DNA of 64,000 nucleotides from Prinia subflava (lineage: Eukaryota; Chordata; Aves; Passeriformes; Cisticolidae): positions 186,001 to 250,000 of the forward strand of contig NC_086247.1 of assembly GCF_021018805.1 (NCBI RefSeq), given 5' to 3'. The notes beneath the pieces are model-generated. The model was not told the origin of the DNA. It saw only the letters and a program-made list of their open reading frames with translations, and searched no databases. Positions 12,901 to 24,900 of the stretch are shown piece after piece. Numbering within the stretch: position 1 is the stretch's first letter; every line of letters begins with the position of its first letter. The position numbers and the translations under genes were made by a program.

Positions 12901-15900
12901 CACCTCCTCCTGCCCCACAGTGGACAGATGGACCTGCACCTCCTCCTGCCCCACAGTGGACAGATGGACCTGCACCTCCTCCTGCCCCACAGTGGACAGA
13001 TGGACCTGCACCTCCTCCTGCCCCACAGTGGACACATGGACCTGCACCTCCTCCTGTCCCACAGTGGACAGATGGACCTGCACCTCCTCCTGTCCCACAG
13101 TGGACAGATGGACCTGCACCTCCTCCTGCCCCACAGTGGACACATGGACCTGCACCTCCTCCTGCCCCACAGTGGACACATGGACCTGCACCTCCTCCTG
13201 CCCCACAGTGGACACATGGACCTGCACCTCCTCCTGCCCCACAGTGGACACATGGACCTGCACCTCCTCCTGCCCCACAGCAAGAACAGTTCCCTACAGA
13301 TCCTTGTGTTGCACGGTGAGGACAGGAACAGCTCCCTGCAGCCCCCACAGGGAACTGTGCAGGAGTAAAAGACATCCAGCCACTGTTCAGAGGAGAACAT
13401 CTGTGCTGAGAACTGGCCTGGAGACAGGGAGAAGGAGAAAACCACGATGGGAGCAGGGCAAGAGCACCCATCATTTGGGTGAGGTTGTCTGCAGGAGCTT
13501 CTTGGTGACAGCAGGGACAGTGACAGAGTATCTCTATCAGCAAAGCAGCTGTGAGAGCTCGTGGTTTATTGTGAGTTCAGGGGCCTCGCTTGTAGCTGCT
13601 GGGCACAGCTAAAGCAGGCCAGGAAAGAGCAGGAAAAGAGAGGGAAAAGAGAGGGGAAAGAGCAGGGAAAGAGAAGAGGAAAAGAGGAGGAGGTTTGGTT
13701 ACCATACAATAAATGTCCTTCTGAGTTGAACAGTCTGTGTTGGACCAACCAATCTAATACAAGACACCAATCTCACAGCATTTCCATACCAGTAGAACTG
13801 TCCCTTTACCTTTGGCAAGCAGGAGGGAATTGTTTAATCAAGGGAGATTGCCCCCAGCCAGGCACACCATTGTTCACCAGCTGATGGATTGGTGTTTCAC
13901 ATCTCAAAGCTGCCTTCATGTCCATCTTGCTGGTTGGTCTCACACCCCCAGAATCTAAACCATCCTATTCACAAGGCCTCTCTGCTCCATCCTTCCCAAC
14001 AGCTGTCCACAGACAGACAATCTGTCACTGACCTGCCTGCTCTTCACAGGCTGGACTGACCCTGTGGAGTCTTCCAGCGGTCACCCAACAGGCAGGGCAG
14101 CTCCTGAAGGACCACCAGAACCTCCCTGTCCCCACGCCAGACCCTCCCTGTCCCCACGCCAGAACCTCCCTGTCCCCACGCCAGAACCTCCCTGTCCCCA
14201 CACCAGACCCTCCTGTCCCCGTGCCAGACCCTCCTGTCCCCACGCCAGAGCCTCCCTGTCCCCACAGCAGAGCCTCCCTGTCCCCATGCCAGAACCTCCC
14301 TGTGCCCACACCAGACCCTCCCTGTCCCCACGCCAGACCCTCCTGTCCCCGTGCCAGACCCTCCTGTCCCCACACCAGACCCTCCTGTCCCCGTGCCAGA
14401 CCCTCCTGTCCCCGTGCCAGACCTTCCTGTCCCCACACCAGAACCTCCCTATCCCCACAGCAGACCCTCCTGTCCCCACGCCCTGGCAGATGGACTTTTC
14501 AGACCAGAGCAAAGGCCGTGCTGGTGACAGCTGGACAAACAGAGGCCCCCAGGGCCCCTCCCTGCCATGGGACATTTATAGAAGCTGCCACCAGCCCGGC
14601 CCCACATTCCCGTGCCTGGCGTGCCCGGTGACAGCGGCTGCAGGGCACAACCCCAACGTGCTCTGCCCTGGACCACCCTGGAGCTGTCCTGCACGGGGGC
14701 AGCTGCTGGGGCTGACTCTCCCCCTCTTGCAGCTCCTGAGTTACACCAGAGATGCTAAAAATAAACCTTTGTTTTTTGTTGTGTGAACAGCAAGAGGGAA
14801 AGACCAAACGCTGGGAAGAGTGGGAACATCAGGAGCAGAGCTGGAGCCAAAGCAGAGCTGTTACTGGAGTAAGGCCTGCAGAAACACAGGAAAGAGAGCA
14901 GGAGAGGAGACCTGTCTGCGTGGAGTGAGATGGAGACAGGAAAGGTAAAAGATGATCCTGAACACCAGAATGGGAATGCAGAATGGGATGATGACAGCAA
15001 AGGGAGATTTTGCTGCAACAGAAGGAGAGGAAGACTGCAAAGGAGCAGGCAGAAACCCAGCAGAATGGGTGTGATGCAGGAAAGATAAAAGAAAGAAAAG
15101 GTAGAGATGAGATTTTAAACAACACAGGAGAGAGGTTAAGTCTGTAACCTGTGAAGTTTGTGAAATCTGGAATTTCTCTTGGATGCTACATATGAGGGAC
15201 TGTGCCAGGCAGGGCACAGACAGGAATGTCCACAGCAGGAGTGACGATACACAACAGGATACAGACTTTGAGGAACAAACTCATTTTGGGGACTTCTCCA
15301 GCCTCCCAGTCCAGCTGTAGCCCTTTTCTGATCCCCACAGGGCCCAGACACAGCACACAGCCACAGCCACTTCACTGCTGCAGGCTGGGGGAATCTTGGC
15401 TTTAACAGAATCTCAGGGTAGTTTGGAAAGGACCCTGAAGACCAGCCAGTCCCACCCCTGCCATGGTCAGGGAATTTCCACTAAAGCACCAGTGGCAGAC
15501 ACTTCCTCTGGATGGATGGCTCCAAGCACTGCCCAACCTGGCCTTAAACTTTTTCTGGTTTTAATACTTTCAGTTTCAGCACCCTCATCCCTCCTGCTTC
15601 CTAAACACCATCCCACAATGGATTTACAATGAGCTGTGCACACAATCCTGTCCTCACTGTGTCAGGAAGAACCTTTCTATCCCTCCTTGGCAGCTTCCTG
15701 GAGCCTCTTCCTTCCACAACAAATCCCTGCACTCTCCCACCCACATCCCCTTCCCTCCCACCAGGCTGCTCTTTCTGTCTTGTTCCCAACTCTGCTTTTT
15801 GCAACTTCTCAAACTTTGCCACTTCCCAAACAGCACCTGGCTCTTCTCTCCCCATTTTCTTACTCCCATCTTCCTTTCACAGCTCCCAGTTCAGTGCCTG

Positions 15901-18900
15901 AGTCCCCCCCAGTTCTGCTGCCCAGATTTCCTCTGCAGAGGATGCTGTCACCCCTCACACCACGGCACAGGGGCAGGGCAGCTCATGGAAGGACCACAGC
16001 CTCCCCTGAGGGACCCCCTCCCCAGCCCCTCCCTGCCTCCCTCCCCTGCAGGGACCCCCTCCCCAGCCCCTCCCTGCCTCCCTCCCCTGCAGGGACCCCC
16101 TCCCCAGCCCCTCCCTGCCTCCCTCCCCTGCAGGGACCCCCTCCCCAGCCCCTCCCTGCCTCCCTCCCCTGCAGGGACCCCCTCCCCAGCCCCTCCCTGC
16201 CTCCCTCCCCTGCAGGGACCCCCTCCCCAGGACCCCTGAGCCCCACTCACGGCTCGGTTGCCTCTCTGCAGGCCACTGCTGGGCAGAGCTGCCAGGGTCC
16301 GGTAGTCCAGGCGCAGGGGCTCGCTGGGGACGCTCTGGAGAGGGGAAAACACCACAAACACCAAGAACAGGTCAGGCCCAAAGTCAGCTCAAGCAGTGAG
16401 AAAGAGCAGTGAAAGGGAACCACCCCAGCAATAACCAAGGCCTTATCTCCAAACTCTGATGAGTTCCCACTGCCTGGAAAAGGAGCTGGAACTGCTCCAA
16501 ACACAACCACGTGAACTCGTGGCAGGAGCCAGGCCTGAGAAACCCCACAGAGAACCCACAGTGTCCCTGTGGAGCCCTGGCACCCACTGCTGCTCACATC
16601 CCTCCTTTCCCCACGTCCACTTCCCCATGGAGGGGAGAACGTGCCACACCTGCCCGTCTGCTGCAACAGCATCTGGAATGACTGGGCCTGGACACGTGTA
16701 GGAATGCAGGGCTGCAATTCCTCCAGTGCAGGAATGCAGGGCTGCAGTTCCTCCAGTGCAGGAATGCAAGGCTGCAATTCCTCCAGTGTAGGAATGCAAG
16801 GCTGCAGTTCCTGCAGTGTAGGAATGCAAGGCTGCAATTCCTGCAGTGCAGGAATGCAAGGCTGCAATTCCTGCAGTGCGGGAATGCAAGGCTGCAATTC
16901 CTCCAGTGCAGGAATGCAGGGCTGCAATTCCTCCAGTGCAGGAAGGCAAGGCTGCAATTCCTGCACTGGAGGAATGCAGGGCTGCAATTCCTGCAGTGTA
17001 GGAATGCAGGGCTGCAGTTCCTCCAGTGCAGAAATGCAAGGCTGCAATTCCTCCAGTGTAGGAATGCAAGGCTGCAATTCCTCCAGTACAGGAATGCAAG
17101 GCTGCAGTTCCTCCAGTGCAGGAATGCAAGGCTGCAATTCCTCCAGTGCAGGAATGCAAGGCTGCAATTCCTCCAGTACAGGAATGCAAGGCTGCAGTTC
17201 CTGCAGTGTAGGAATGCAGGGCTGCAATTCCTGCAGTGCAGGAATGCAAGGCTGCAGTTCCTCCAGTGCAGGAATGCAAGGCTGCAATTCCTCCAGTGCA
17301 GGAATGCAAGGCTGCAGTTCCTCCAGTGCAGGAATGCAAGGCTCTAATTCCTGCAGTGTAGGAATGCAAGGCTGCAATTCCTCCAGTGTAGGAATGCCGG
17401 GCTGCAGTTCCTGCAGTGTAGGAATGCAAGGCTGTAGTTCCTGCAGTGTAGGAATGCAAGGCTGCAGTCCCTCCAGTGCAGGAATGCAAGGCTGCAATTC
17501 CTGCAGTGTAGGAATGCAAGGCTGCAATTCCTGCAGTGCAGGAATGCAAGGCTGCAATTCCTCCAGTGCAGGAATGCAGGGCTGCAGTTCCTCCAGTGCA
17601 GGAATGCAAGGCTGTAGTTCCTGCAGTGTAGGAATGCAAGGCTGCAGTTCCTGCAGTGTAGGAATGCAAGGCTGCAATTCCTGCAGTGTAGGAATGCAAG
17701 GCTGCAGTTCCTGCAGTGTAGGAATGAACGGCTGCAATTCCTCCAGTGTAGGAATGCAAGGCTGCAGTTCCTGCAGTGTAGGAATGCAGGGCTGCAATTC
17801 CTCCAGTGTAGGAATGCAAGGCTACAGTTCCTGCAGTGTAGGAATGCAAGGCTGCAATTCCTGCAGTGTAGGAATGCAAGGCTGCAATTCCTGCAGTGTA
17901 GGAATGCAAGGCTGCAATTCCTGCAGTGTAGGAATGCAAGGCTGCAATTCCTCTACAGCTTCTTTTTCCAACCTTAACTCAGACTCACTGTACAACTTCA
18001 TTCAATTTTGCTTCCCTTGTATTGCCTTTCTAACCCTAAATAGAAGCCAAGGTTTCTAATCCATCCTCATTTTCCTCAATCCTTACACATTTCTTCAGTT
18101 CTGATCTCTCCCTTATCCCCAAAGCCACATCCTTTCAGGGGAGGGAGTGCAGAACACAAGCTTTGGGGAACAAACTCTTTTTGTAGCCCTTTTCTGAGCT
18201 CACAGCCCCTCCCCTGTGCTGCTCACCTCCGTTTCCTCCTCAAGCTGCTGCGTGGCTGCCTCCCGCTCCCTACGCATCCGCTCCTTCCGCGGGACACACA
18301 GAGCCAGAGCAGGGACAGAGAGACAAGAGAGAGGCAGAGAGGTCACACGTGCTGGGCAGGAGAGCTGAGGGGACACAGCAGCAGGAGAGGGGAGCAGGAA
18401 CCCAGCACCAGCACTGGGACCGGGGAAGGAGGAGGAATTGGAATTGAGCACTTGTTACTGCCAGCAGAAAGGACAGGGACAGCACGAGATCAGCTGGGTG
18501 TGAGAGGGGAGAGGGGAGAGCAGGAGTCCCTGAGACCCTGAGCAGGGACAGTCCTGGGGAGGGTAAGGAGAGCTGCACTGCCCCCAGGCACTGCCCCCAG
18601 GCACAAACTACACCAGGGAGAGGAGGAGCCTGCTCACTGCTGGAGGAGACACCTCGATGGAGCACAGAGAGGACAGGCTGGAGGGAATGGAGAAACAAAT
18701 CTGCAGAGCACAGGCCCTGCTGGCCTACAGCATCAATACAGGATGATGCAAACACACACAGAGGGACAGAAAGGTCAAAGGTCAGCACCAGCTGCCAGCC
18801 TGTGGTCACTCAGCACTGCGGGGCCATCAGAGAGTGACCAGTGGCTAATCCCCACCAGCCACGGGCTTGCTCCCAGGCTGCAGGAGGAAGGAGCAGCGCA

Positions 18901-21900
18901 GGACTTGTCCCAGGGATTGATTTCTGCCACTGGTATTTCTGTGATTTGGCACCTCTGGGCAGAGCCAGGCCTGGGGACAGCACAGCAGCGTCCTTCCCTT
19001 GCCTTGGAACCCTCTCAGCTCTTCCTCCCCAGCAGGAACCAGATGCTCCAGAAGCCCTGAGGATGGGAGGATGGGGGGTGGATGCAGCTGAGAGGGAGTC
19101 AGCCAAAAATCCTGCAGCCTTGGCCCTGTTCTTTAACAGATTCCATGAATTCCAGATCCCCACTGCCCCACATCACCCCTGACCTCCAAGCAGGGATAAG
19201 CAGCATGAGAAGTCCCCAATGCCCTGGAGGATCTCAGCTCCCAAAAGGATACTGAGGGATATTTAAGGTAAAGTTCATTCTGAAGCTGGTTATGCTCGTT
19301 TTGGCCAAGAGTTCTCTGCAGGGTGACACCAGTCTGCTGCAGGTGACACCAATCTGCTGCAGGTGACACCAATCTGCTGCAGGTGACACCAATCTGCTGC
19401 AGGTGACACCAGTCTGCTGCAGGTGACACCAATCTGGTGTGTGACTCTTCTCTGACTGTTCTGAGGAGTGACAGGAGCAGCAGCCAGCCCAGACAGGGCT
19501 GTGGCACGCTCCAAACCCACCTCTGACAATTGCTGGGGAGGATCTGCTTAAGACTAGAAAAACAACTAGAAAAATAACCACAGAGCCAGCAGAGAGCACC
19601 AGGAATCAGCCACAGAGACTCAGAGCTCCTGACTCTTCTACTGAAACTGAATGATCAGAGAACTGGAGGCAAGAGGTGTCAGCAGCGAATGGGTTTGAAA
19701 ACTTCTACCCTGAGTAGAGCAAAGGCAAATTCCTCCCATTTATTCAGTTCACAGCTTGCTGTGGGCTGGAGACACTTTTGGTTGCTCTTGCTCTTGTGCA
19801 AGAATGAACATGAAACACTGAAGAGTTACAAAAACGGTCCAAAAGTGGTGACAGAAATAAATTCCCAGGGATCAGGCACTGGGACAGGAACTTCCTTCAG
19901 TATTCCAAAGGCCATGACAGAGAGGTGACTCCACCACTGGATAAATTTAATCATCAAAACCAGCTTTAGAGACACGACCGCAGATTCAAGGTTTAAAAGG
20001 CCCAGCAGAAAAATGTGTCTTTGCTCACAGGATCCCATGAGCTCCAAGGAGCCTGGAGCACCCATTGCTGCCTCCTCCTGGCACACCAAGGGAAGGGGCA
20101 CCTAAATATATCAGCATTTTTCAAAATGACGTATGGCCACTGCTACTTCTTCAATCATAAAGGTTTTTCTGCTTTGTTTTTTTTGTTTGTTTTTTGTTGG
20201 TGGTTTTTTGTGTTTTTTTTGGACCCAAGTATTTTTAAGTAATCTCAGTATAAATTTTGGCAAAGTCTTTCTCAACCTGAGCCTGGATAAATGCCACCTG
20301 CTCGGCCCGAGCAGCAGAGTTTGGGGCCACATTTGGTATATTCAGAGGTGTTAGGGGAATGGCCTGAAGGCTCCTGGAATGTATTTCAATCCATACATCC
20401 ATATTCAAATCCATATACTGCCAACGTTAAAACTGGCAGGAATATCCTCTGCTCAGACAGAAACACAATGAAATCAGGTCTGCTGAAACCACATCAAACC
20501 ACTCTGAGTTCCTTCCCAGGCAGGGAATGAGACCTTTTACAGGAAAAACCTAAATCTGATCTGAATTGCCTCTGCTCTGGGCTGAGCCCAGAGAACTGCT
20601 GAGGTCCCTCCTACCCAAATTAGTCAGGATGATTTGGGCTGGAAGAGACCCTGCAGGGCCCAACCCCTGCACTGAGGGATGTCCTCAGCTGGCTCAGGTT
20701 GAACATCATTCTGCAAGGTCTTTTGCCTTCCATCCAGAATCTCCAGCCTCACCCTGCTCTGGTGGGGCAGCAAATGTGAACAAGCTCAGGAACTGCAGAG
20801 AGAACCCAGGGAAACTTCAGGTGAACCTGAACCAGAAACCCAATGAAACACCTGAAAAATGTCCACACACATCTGCCAGGAGAGCAGATCCCCACTGACA
20901 ACACTCAAGAATTCAGTTTTCCCTCTTCTTCCAGTGACTCTGACTCGATAAATGACTGTTTTAAGTCCTCAAGAGGCTTGAGTCTGCTGATCTCTTTCTG
21001 TGAAATTCTCCTTCTGTGAAATTCTCTTTCTGTGCAAGGCTGAGCCAGTGGGCAGGCACAGAACTCTCACAGCAAACAGAGAAATGACCACGAGAACTGA
21101 GGAGCACAAAGCTGTGACTGATCAACAGCATCACTTCTCCACTCAGGGCAGCTCAGAGCTGTGTTCTCATCTCTGCCCACAAAAGCTCTGTCAGTCACAG
21201 GCTGCTGGACAGGGAAAACTGATTAAATTTGGGACTTCCAAGCTCACTGACCATTTTCCTTGAAGCTGCATCTTGGTTAGGAGGTACCAGCAGGTAACAA
21301 GGGCGGTTTTTGTGAATACCACAGGAACATCACCAGAGGGGTGCACAGGGAAGTGCAGCAAAGCCAAAGAGCAGCCAGGGACAGAGCAGTGCACCACAGA
21401 GAGGGAATGCCCAGAGCTCCACCCCATGGCACTGACAGTGGGGCAGAGCTTCAGAGCTCCCCACGGCACCACAGAGGAGCAGAGACAACCTGTGACACCT
21501 TCCTGGGGACTCACAGGCTCAGCAGAGCCACTGCCACAAACACATTCTGCTACACAAATGATCTCTCACCACTTTCTCCACTTCTTCTCTCTCCCACTGA
21601 GTGGCTTCTCTCACCATTTCCATCTCCTAGGAGAGAGCAGAGTTAGAGCCACCTCACCCACAGCTCTCTCCACACCTGCAGCACCTAGGACCTCATGAAA
21701 GTGTCACAGTCCCCTCCTAGCGTGTTCCTGACCCACGTGGTGGGTCCTGCTGGTCCCACAGCCACAGCACACTGCAGGCACCACGGGACACTCCAGAGAT
21801 TCCAGGAACTCTCACTGTGACCACACACACCTTCTGCAGGATCTCCAGCTCCTCGGGGCTCAGGTCCCGGTCGATGGAGGAGATGCTCTCCAGGCTGTTC

Positions 21901-24900
21901 TTGCGCCCAATGCCAGCAGCAAAAGGGTTGGCAATGATGCCTGGGGACATCTGCAAAACAAACAGCAAATCACACCCGGTGGGAGCCCAGAGTGCCATTC
22001 CAAAATTCCCCATTCCGGCCTCCCAGACACAGGAGAATCCCAAGCAATCAGAAACAGAACTCTCTCAACAGCTGGAAACCTTTTACCACAGAATCCCAGA
22101 CTGGTTTGGGTGGGAAGGGACCTGAAGAGCATCCAGCTCCATCTCTGCCATTTAGGCTGGCAATTGTTGGAGGAACCCAAAGTCAAAGTAAGCTGAATTT
22201 AAACTGACCCAGGTGCAAGGAAGGGACAAGGTGAGCAGGGACTGGTTCATGTTCTACTGGAGAATACAAAAGCTGAACTAGCAAAGCCTTGGAAGCAGAA
22301 ACCTGAGAGGGCACAGAACTGCTCCAGGGAACTTTACCCTGTGAGGAAAGGCAAACACCAATAAAGAGCCAGACCATTTACTGTAAATGTAACACTGGCC
22401 AAGGAGAAATGGGCATAAACAGCCTAGTGAAAATGAGCTTGAAAACTTTTTGTTTTTCAGTGCAGCGCTATTGTGGGACAGCTCTGGAACCAGCAGGACA
22501 GAGAGCCAGTCCTGAGGGAGCACTGCTCTTCTGGACTGGAGACCCCCTCCTGCTCACATCACAGGTCAGACTTTGAAACCTGGCACCACAAAAAAACCCC
22601 AAATAAATTTACTAAAGCTAAAGGTTGGGACAAGCCAGTGTTCTCTGAAGAAAGGGCTGGTGTAGAGGAATTTTTAGAAGAGCGAAGTCATCATTTATTG
22701 ATGGGGGTTTGAACAATCCCTGCTACCAGGGAATAGGATGAGAGTCTGTGCTGTTCCTGTGCTGGTCTTGTAGGCCTTGAATTAGTAAGAAAGTAGCAAT
22801 TGTAATAATTTAGTGTGCCTTCACATGGATGCTTCCTCACGGATACTGAATATGTGTAACAGCTTGTTAGGCCTTCTCAGGGATGTGGAAAACAGAATTA
22901 TATTCATAAGGTAGAACAAAAGGTGAACTATATGCCAAATAACGTGGACCAATGAACGATCATTTAATGTATATGTATATGTACTTTTAGCCAACCACCA
23001 ACTGTTCAGCTGTGCCTGCTTTCCTTTCTGTAACTGGATAAAAGCAGAATACAAGGAATAAACAGGGAGCTCAAACCTAATCCTACTGATGCCTGTTTGA
23101 TACTCTGCTCCTTTCTCACAACAGGCTGGGTATGGGAATACACAAGGCAGAATCAAACAGACTTGGTTATTATAGCTGGTTTGATAACCAGGATGCCATG
23201 GCAGGAACAAACAGAACTGTGAAAATTACAGGAGATGGGATTACACCTGCTCACGGGAAGAGAGAAGAAATCAACTTTTGCAAGCAAAGAATTGTTGTAA
23301 AATGCCTGAGTTTTCTGTGTGATGTTTGACCTGATTATTGTAGTAGAAATTATTAACCTGTTTGAAATAGTATATAAGCTTTTGGGAAACCTGAGTACAA
23401 TCGAATTCTGATCACCGAATCAGTGTTCCCGTCTCTCATCAATCACCAATAATTGGTGTACAGGACAATCAATTATAAAACACGCCCATGGCTCTCTCAA
23501 ATATCTTCTGTTACAACAAAAGGGGGGAGCCGGGGACACTCCTGCTGAAAGGTTATGCAAAGCCTTGTATGTTTTTAATTTCTTGAATTGTTCAATGACA
23601 GACTTAAATCCCCTCAAATTACTGAACTTGCTACTGTTGTCAGAGCTTTTCAAAATTTTTCTGTTCCTTTTAATCTAGTAACAGATTCAGTTTATGTTGC
23701 AAAATCGTGAAGCCTCAGCCCTAAAACAAAGTGTAAAACCTGCAAACAGATGATAGATTTGAACAGTTGAATAAACTCCTAAGAAGCTAAAGACTCCATA
23801 AATAAATCAGAAATTTAGTTAAAATAAGCTTATATGTATTAGACATTATATTATGTATTGTTATAATTGTTATAACAATTGTTATATTGTTATATTGTTA
23901 TAATTATTCCTTATATTTTATAGTGTGTTTAAACTAAAGGTAGAATCTGGATCTTGGCTAGATAACCTGTTTAGTAGCTGGGGTTTCACACCTTAGCTGA
24001 AAGATTTTCTTAAGATAAGAAAGCATGTAATGATTTTAATACTAATTGTATTAGTTATGACACCTTGCTTGCTTCAATGTGTACAGAGATTAATTAATAA
24101 AGCCATCAAAGGAGTGTTCTTGGTTCATACAGAAGGGGAAGATTTGGGAATACACAAGACAGAGAGTCAGACTTGATTAGCAGAGCTGGTTTGATAACCA
24201 GGATGCCACGGCAGGAACAGAACTGTGAAAATTACAGGAGATACAGGAGATTACCATTGCTTATGGGAAGAGAGAAGATTCAATCAACTTCTGCAAGCAA
24301 AGAATTGTTGTAAAATGCCTGAGTTTTCTGTGTGATGTTTAACCTGATTATTGTAGTAATCATTAACCTGTTTGTAATAGTATGTAAGTGTAAGAAGATA
24401 GCTTGTATCGTAAGGTAGAGCTATCTACACTTGGGCCTCAAACCAGGCCTCAGACCAAGCTTCAGGCCTGGTCTAGCAGGCCTCAGTACGTTCAGCATAC
24501 GTAGTAGCAGATAAACTTATCTACTACTGAGAATGTATTAAAGTAGTGGTGTTACTAACATAGAACAGTTACTGGGAAGACACAGTGGCTACCTTAAACT
24601 GCAATAGCTTACATATTTCTGTATTCTCACTGCCTATCAGAATGCACCTGTTTTTGTAAACTATTCTGTCTGTATTTAACCCACCATCTCACAGAATAAA
24701 TTAGATTACGTGCTTAGAACCCTATTAGTGTAGACGCACGTTATTCTAGCCCCCGATCTACCAGGGCTCCGCCTTTATGTAAGCTTTTAGGAAACCTGAG
24801 TAAAACAGAATTCTGATCACGGAATCAGCATTCCCATCTCCCACCAATCCCCAATATCTGGGGCCCGTGGGGGTTCTGGCAGCCCCAGCCCCGCTCACCT

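Larger units (their letters stand above)
23133..24857 (+). mobile_element. Deleted endogenous retrovirus with two LTRs and pol remnant
   Basis: Left LTR about 23133-23450 and right LTR about 24145-24857 are clear copies: both start TGGGAATACACAAG, share GGTTTGATAACCAGGATGCC and GAATTGTTGTAAAATGCCTG, and end near TCACCAATA or TCCCCAATA. The internal part is only about 690 bp. It contains a TGGTG primer-site-like start near 23455 and a purine tract AGAAGGGGAAGA just before the right LTR. The right LTR is interrupted by another LTR (24389-24777). It is non-functional: gag, most of pol and env are absent. I found no clear target duplication. Confidence 0.85.

Noticed and set aside
16569..18059. 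Open frames of about 500 codons on both strands across the 30 bp array (MQGCNSCS.. and LHSYTAGTAA..)
   Set aside because: They arise from a unit length divisible by three without stops; no start context, splice fit or family match.
22821..23210. 129-codon minus-strand frame with apparent hydrophobic segments
   Set aside because: Lies across a solo LTR in antisense; no family match.
23457..23520. Definite tRNA primer-binding site for the ERV
   Set aside because: A TGGTG start is present at the right place, but I could not match the following bases to a specific tRNA.
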